Shown here one piece after another: positions 63,441 through 64,000 of a stretch of 64,000 nt of DNA. The stretch is from Aphidius gifuensis. Taxonomy: Eukaryota; Arthropoda; Insecta; Hymenoptera; Braconidae. The stretch covers positions 14,534,369 to 14,598,368 of the forward strand of contig NC_057793.1 in NCBI RefSeq assembly GCF_014905175.1, written 5' to 3'. Under the pieces are notes generated by a model. It was not told the DNA's origin and ran no database searches. It was given only the letters and a program-made list of their open reading frames with translations. How positions within the stretch are numbered: the first letter of the stretch is position 1; every line of letters starts with the position of its first letter. The translations under genes and the position numbers were made by a program.

Positions 63441-64000
63441 TTTTTTTTGAATTCTGTGTTACCCCAAATATTTAATTAATTAAATTATTATTTATTTGTA
63501 CTAATTATTGTTGACAAGGGTTTTTAATTCCCAAATATTTAAATAAATTAAATTATTATCTATTTATAACAATTATTATCGCAAAGGAATTTTAATCTCT
63601 CAAATATTTAAGTTGGATAAATTGTTTTTTTTTTTTTATTAATTGAATTTTTAATGTGTGTATAGTAATTATTGAAAAGGGGAGATAAATTCTTAAGATT
63701 AATTTTGATTGGTTATTATTCATATATGATTAAATACTGTTGTATAAGGGAATTAAATCTTAAATATTTAAACCAAATAATTTGTCATTAATGTATGCGT
63801 ACTTGACAAAGTAAAATAAAATTTGGATGTTTGAATTAATGGCTTTTATTTTTACTGTAAAGAAATTAAATAAATTCCAAGTCTTTCAGTATTAGTGCTT
63901 GCGTGCTAATTACTAAAGATTTAAAATAATTTCTCCATATTTGAAACCATTGATTTGTTATTGATGTATGCGCGTTAATTGTTATTAAAGGACAATAAAT
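63441..64000. other. AT-rich end of window
   Basis: A phrase 'cccaaatatttaa-taaattaaattatta' repeats loosely at 63,465 and 63,530. 'ttaatgtatgcgtac' near 63,790 resembles 'ttgatgtatgcgcgt' near 63,960. No gene is seen. Confidence 0.45.

Noticed and set aside
63288..63479. 63-residue ORF
   Set aside because: Low-complexity Phe/Pro reading through a T run, with no start context or homology.

Overview
The window is AT-rich eukaryotic DNA with spliceosomal introns, many miniature inverted-repeat elements and several layers of nested mobile DNA. The gene fragments (ASH1, LARGE, mRNA capping enzyme, POLA2), the gypsy-type pol genes and the chuvirus-like glycoprotein point to an insect. A parasitoid hymenopteran is my guess, but nothing here proves it. 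Almost no ordinary host gene is intact.

Left part (1-18.6 kb). Two minus-strand exons of an unrecognised gene come first, surrounded by foldback elements. Next are a roughly 900-bp duplication, one copy of which carries a 200-bp inverted-repeat insertion, and a complete CACTA-type (Tnp2-like) transposase gene. A decayed intronless copy of the ASH1 bromodomain/PHD region follows. There is a 2-kb cluster of palindromic repeats, two copies of an unusual inverted-repeat element with a tRNA-like core, a 1.3-kb insertion built from four ~288-bp tandem repeats, and an LTR-like segment at 17.95-18.57 kb.

Minus-strand endogenous retroelement (about 60.6 kb down to 19 kb). In transcription order it holds gag (coiled coil, six zinc knuckles), protease, a tandem array coding a 21-residue repeat, RT-RNase H, three AT-hooks, integrase, a chuvirus-like envelope glycoprotein and two further ORFs. 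Stops and frameshifts break gag, protease, the RT leader and envelope. The RT-to-integrase frame is open.

The retroelement is split in the middle of its 63-bp array by a 28,940-bp segment (27,727-56,666). This segment has perfect 67-bp terminal inverted repeats (TIRs) and an 8-bp target duplication, ATTTAAAT. Removing it and one duplication restores the array in phase. I see this as the main discovery: a giant TIR element loaded with same-strand, intron-containing fragments of cellular genes (POLA2, a double-RING protein, a CWF19L2-like fragment, the guanylyltransferase half of mRNA capping enzyme, and LARGE) plus an intact two-exon tyrosine recombinase gene.

Inside the giant element is a young Ty3/gypsy element (33,926-48,124) with 996-bp LTRs, ACTC target duplications and a tRNA-Lys-type primer site. 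It has gag, pol after a GGGAAAC frameshift site, and a third ORF. Its long leader has a probable 3.4-kb intron filled with 36 hairpin repeats of about 82 bp. A decamer, GGAGYCATCC, recurs on one strand through the whole element.

Right end (60.9-64 kb): a seven-unit tandem array in which every unit carries a tRNA B-box followed by a long T run, then TATCGATTA-rich degenerate repeats and a short GC-rich segment.
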